Shown here in pieces: positions 62,235 through 64,000 of a stretch of 64,000 nt of DNA. Location of the stretch: assembly GCA_020099315.1 (NCBI GenBank), contig CP083650.1:3286001-3350000 (forward strand). Direction: 5' to 3'. The notes under the pieces were generated by a model. It was not told where the DNA came from, did not search any database, and saw only the letters and a program-made list of their open reading frames with translations. How positions within the stretch are numbered: the stretch's first letter is position 1; each line of letters starts with the position of its first letter. This DNA comes from Citrobacter europaeus. Lineage in GTDB: Bacteria; Pseudomonadota; Gammaproteobacteria; Enterobacterales; Enterobacteriaceae. Position numbers and translations under genes: made by a program.

Positions 62235-63452
62235 ATGTCCCCCATTGAAAAATCCAGCAAATTAGAAAACGTCTGTTATGACATTCGCGGCCCGGTTCTG
62301 AAGGAAGCAAAGCGCCTGGAAGAAGAAGGCAATAAAGTTCTGAAACTGAACATCGGCAACCCGGCGCCATTCGGGTTTGAAGCGCCAGATGAAATTCTGG
62401 TGGATGTGATCCGCAATTTGCCAACAGCGCAAGGATATTGCGACTCAAAAGGTCTTTATTCCGCCCGTAAAGCGATTATGCAGCATTACCAGGCCCGTGG
62501 TATGCGCGACGTCACCGTGGAAGATATTTATATCGGTAACGGCGTTTCTGAATTAATTGTGCAGGCTATGCAGGCATTGCTGAATAGCGGGGACGAAATG
62601 CTGGTTCCTGCCCCTGATTATCCACTGTGGACGGCGGCGGTTTCGCTCTCCGGCGGTAATGCCGTGCACTACCTGTGTGACGAATCATCAGACTGGTTCC
62701 CGGACCTCGATGATATCCGCGCCAAAATTACACCGCGTACCCGCGGGATCGTCATCATCAACCCAAACAACCCAACCGGCGCTGTTTATTCTAAAGAGCT
62801 GCTGATGGAGATTGTTGAGATTGCTCGCCAGAACAACCTCATCATCTTTGCGGATGAGATTTACGACAAAATTCTCTACGATGACGCTGAACACCACTCC
62901 ATCGCGGCAATGGCTCCGGACCTGCTGACCATCACCTTCAACGGCCTGTCAAAAACCTATCGCGTTGCTGGTTTCCGTCAGGGCTGGATGGTGCTGAACG
63001 GACCGAAAAAACATGCCAAGGGGTATATTGAAGGTCTTGAGATGCTGGCCTCTATGCGCTTATGTGCCAACGTTCCGGCGCAACATGCTATTCAGACCGC
63101 GCTGGGCGGATACCAGAGCATCAGCGAATTCATCATGCCTGGTGGGCGTCTGTATGAACAACGCAACCGTGCATGGGAACTGCTCAATGACATTCCCGGC
63201 GTCTCTTGCGTAAAACCGCGCGGCGCACTGTATATGTTCCCGAAAATTGATGCTAAACGCTTCAACATTCATGACGACCAGAAGATGGTGCTCGACTTCC
63301 TGCTGCAGGAGAAAGTTCTGCTGGTGCAGGGGACGGCGTTCAACTGGCCGTGGCCGGATCATTTCCGCATCGTTACGCTGCCGCGAATTGATGATATCGA
63401 AATGTCGTTGAGTAAATTTGAGCGTTTCCTGTCGGGTTATCGCCAGCTGTAA
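62235..63452 (+). CDS. alaA: Glutamate-pyruvate aminotransferase AlaA
   Basis: PLP class I/II aminotransferase of 405 residues that makes alanine from pyruvate and glutamate; formerly YfbQ. The PLP lysine is residue 240 in NGLSKTYRVAGF, and other fold landmarks are IINPNNPTGAVY, FADEIYDKILYD and the C-terminal FRIVTLP. I chose ATG 62235 (MSPIEKSSKLEN) with AAAGG at 62221-62225. A longer frame from a TTG at 62175 has no family support. It is followed by yfbR in the same direction, 83 bases on. Confidence 0.97.
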   Translation: MSPIEKSSKLENVCYDIRGPVLKEAKRLEEEGNKVLKLNIGNPAPFGFEAPDEILVDVIRNLPTAQGYCDSKGLYSARKAIMQHYQARGMRDVTVEDIYIGNGVSELIVQAMQALLNSGDEMLVPAPDYPLWTAAVSLSGGNAVHYLCDESSDWFPDLDDIRAKITPRTRGIVIINPNNPTGAVYSKELLMEIVEIARQNNLIIFADEIYDKILYDDAEHHSIAAMAPDLLTITFNGLSKTYRVAGFRQGWMVLNGPKKHAKGYIEGLEMLASMRLCANVPAQHAIQTALGGYQSISEFIMPGGRLYEQRNRAWELLNDIPGVSCVKPRGALYMFPKIDAKRFNIHDDQKMVLDFLLQEKVLLVQGTAFNWPWPDHFRIVTLPRIDDIEMSLSKFERFLSGYRQL

Positions 63453-63460
63453 CCCCGCAA

Positions 63461-63490
63461 AGTGCTACCGGGTTTGCATCCGGTAGCACT
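63461..63490. other. Perfect 11-bp hairpin between alaA and yfbR
   Basis: AGTGCTACCGG (63461-63471) and CCGGTAGCACT (63480-63490) form a perfect stem with an eight-base loop. No T run follows (CTCTGCGC), so this is unlikely to be an intrinsic terminator. It may stabilise the alaA message or reduce expression of yfbR. Confidence 0.65.
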
Positions 63491-63535
63491 CTCTGCGCAA
63501 AATACCGTTACTGAAGTCACTGAGTAAGGGTCGTT

Positions 63536-64000
63536 ATGAAGCAGAGCCACTTTTTTGCCCACCTCTCCCGTCTGAAACTCATTAATCGCTGGCCGCTGAT
63601 GCGCAATGTGCGCACCGAAAACGTGTCCGAACACAGTCTGCAGGTTGCCATGGTTGCTCATGCGCTGGCCGCGATCAAAAACCGTAAATTTGGTGGTCAG
63701 GTGAATGCTGAGCGTATTGCCCTACTGGCGATGTATCACGATGCGTCAGAGGTGTTGACCGGCGATCTCCCTACCCCGGTGAAATACTTCAACTCGCAGA
63801 TTGCCCAGGAATATAAAGCGATAGAGAAAATTGCCCAGCAAAAGCTGGTCGATATGGTTCCTGATGAACTGCGCGATATTTTTGCGCCGCTCATTGATGA
63901 ACATGCCTTGAGTGAAGAAGAGAGATCGATTGTTAAACAGGCCGATGCCCTGTGCGCATATCTGAAGTGTCTGGAGGAACTCTCCGCCGGTAACAACGAG
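63536..64000 (+). CDS. yfbR: 5'-Deoxynucleotidase YfbR (C-terminal end outside window)
   Basis: HD-domain phosphohydrolase that removes phosphate from deoxynucleoside 5'-monophosphates. In E. coli it belongs to a dCTP-to-deoxyuridine salvage route. The first 155 codons lie in the window (199 residues in E. coli), and the frame runs open off the right edge. Metal-binding residues are seen in ENVSEHSLQVAM (His33) and AMYHDASEVLTGDLPTP (His68, Asp69), with a further Asp in KQADALCAYLK. It starts at ATG 63536, with TAAGGG at 63525-63530. Confidence 0.95.
   Translation, partial: MKQSHFFAHLSRLKLINRWPLMRNVRTENVSEHSLQVAMVAHALAAIKNRKFGGQVNAERIALLAMYHDASEVLTGDLPTPVKYFNSQIAQEYKAIEKIAQQKLVDMVPDELRDIFAPLIDEHALSEEERSIVKQADALCAYLKCLEELSAGNNE

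Overview
The window is a stretch of core chromosome from a member of the Enterobacteriaceae, most likely Citrobacter (freundii group). Nearly every product can be recognised as a close relative of an Escherichia/Salmonella protein of the same length. The order of genes is the ompC-to-yfbR segment known from those genera. It is Salmonella-like in two places: rcsC lies directly next to gyrA, and cheV sits between the RNase BN gene and nuoN. GyrA carries Thr at position 83, which is the usual residue in Citrobacter freundii but not in E. coli or Salmonella (Ser). There is no ais/pmrG gene between nudI and arnB. I see no prophage, integrase, insertion sequence, tRNA, rRNA or CRISPR array. Repeats are limited to REP/BIME-type palindromes and one further palindromic element.

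Layout. 1-8.0 kb: ompC (cut by the window edge), the antisense RNA micF, and the Rcs phosphorelay genes rcsD, rcsB and (convergent) rcsC. 8.0-15.8 kb: gyrA, ubiG, and the aerobic ribonucleotide reductase operon nrdA-nrdB-yfaE, with a promoter region carrying DnaA boxes and probable NrdR boxes. 16-22.8 kb: the divergent glycerol-3-phosphate genes glpTQ and glpABC. 22.9-26.5 kb: an Rpn-family nuclease gene with a well-placed internal start, then yfaY, yfaZ and nudI. 26.7-34.4 kb: arnBCADTEF (aminoarabinose modification of lipid A) and convergent pmrD. 34.5-41.6 kb: the menaquinone operon menF-D-H-B-C-E. 41.7-44.6 kb: elaB, elaA, rbn and cheV. 44.6-59.7 kb: the complete 13-gene nuo operon (respiratory complex I). 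60.4-64 kb: lrhA, alaA and yfbR (cut by the window edge).

The genes group into a few themes. Envelope sensing and remodelling covers OmpC/MicF, RcsCDB, Arn and PmrD. Anaerobic and aerobic respiration covers GlpABC feeding electrons to menaquinone made by Men, and Nuo delivering NADH electrons to the same quinone pool. DNA precursor supply and topology covers NrdAB-YfaE and GyrA. Motility control covers RcsB, LrhA and CheV.

No large unknown system is present. The items most worth following up are small. They are the in-frame internal gene in the Rpn nuclease, a short upstream ORF that overlaps the rcsD start, a flagellar sigma-28-type promoter in front of cheV, a long dyad over the menF promoter, an N-terminal extension of MenE that encodes a hairpin, and a palindromic element inside the nuo operon. 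Gene identities are from recognition of the protein sequences, not from a database search.
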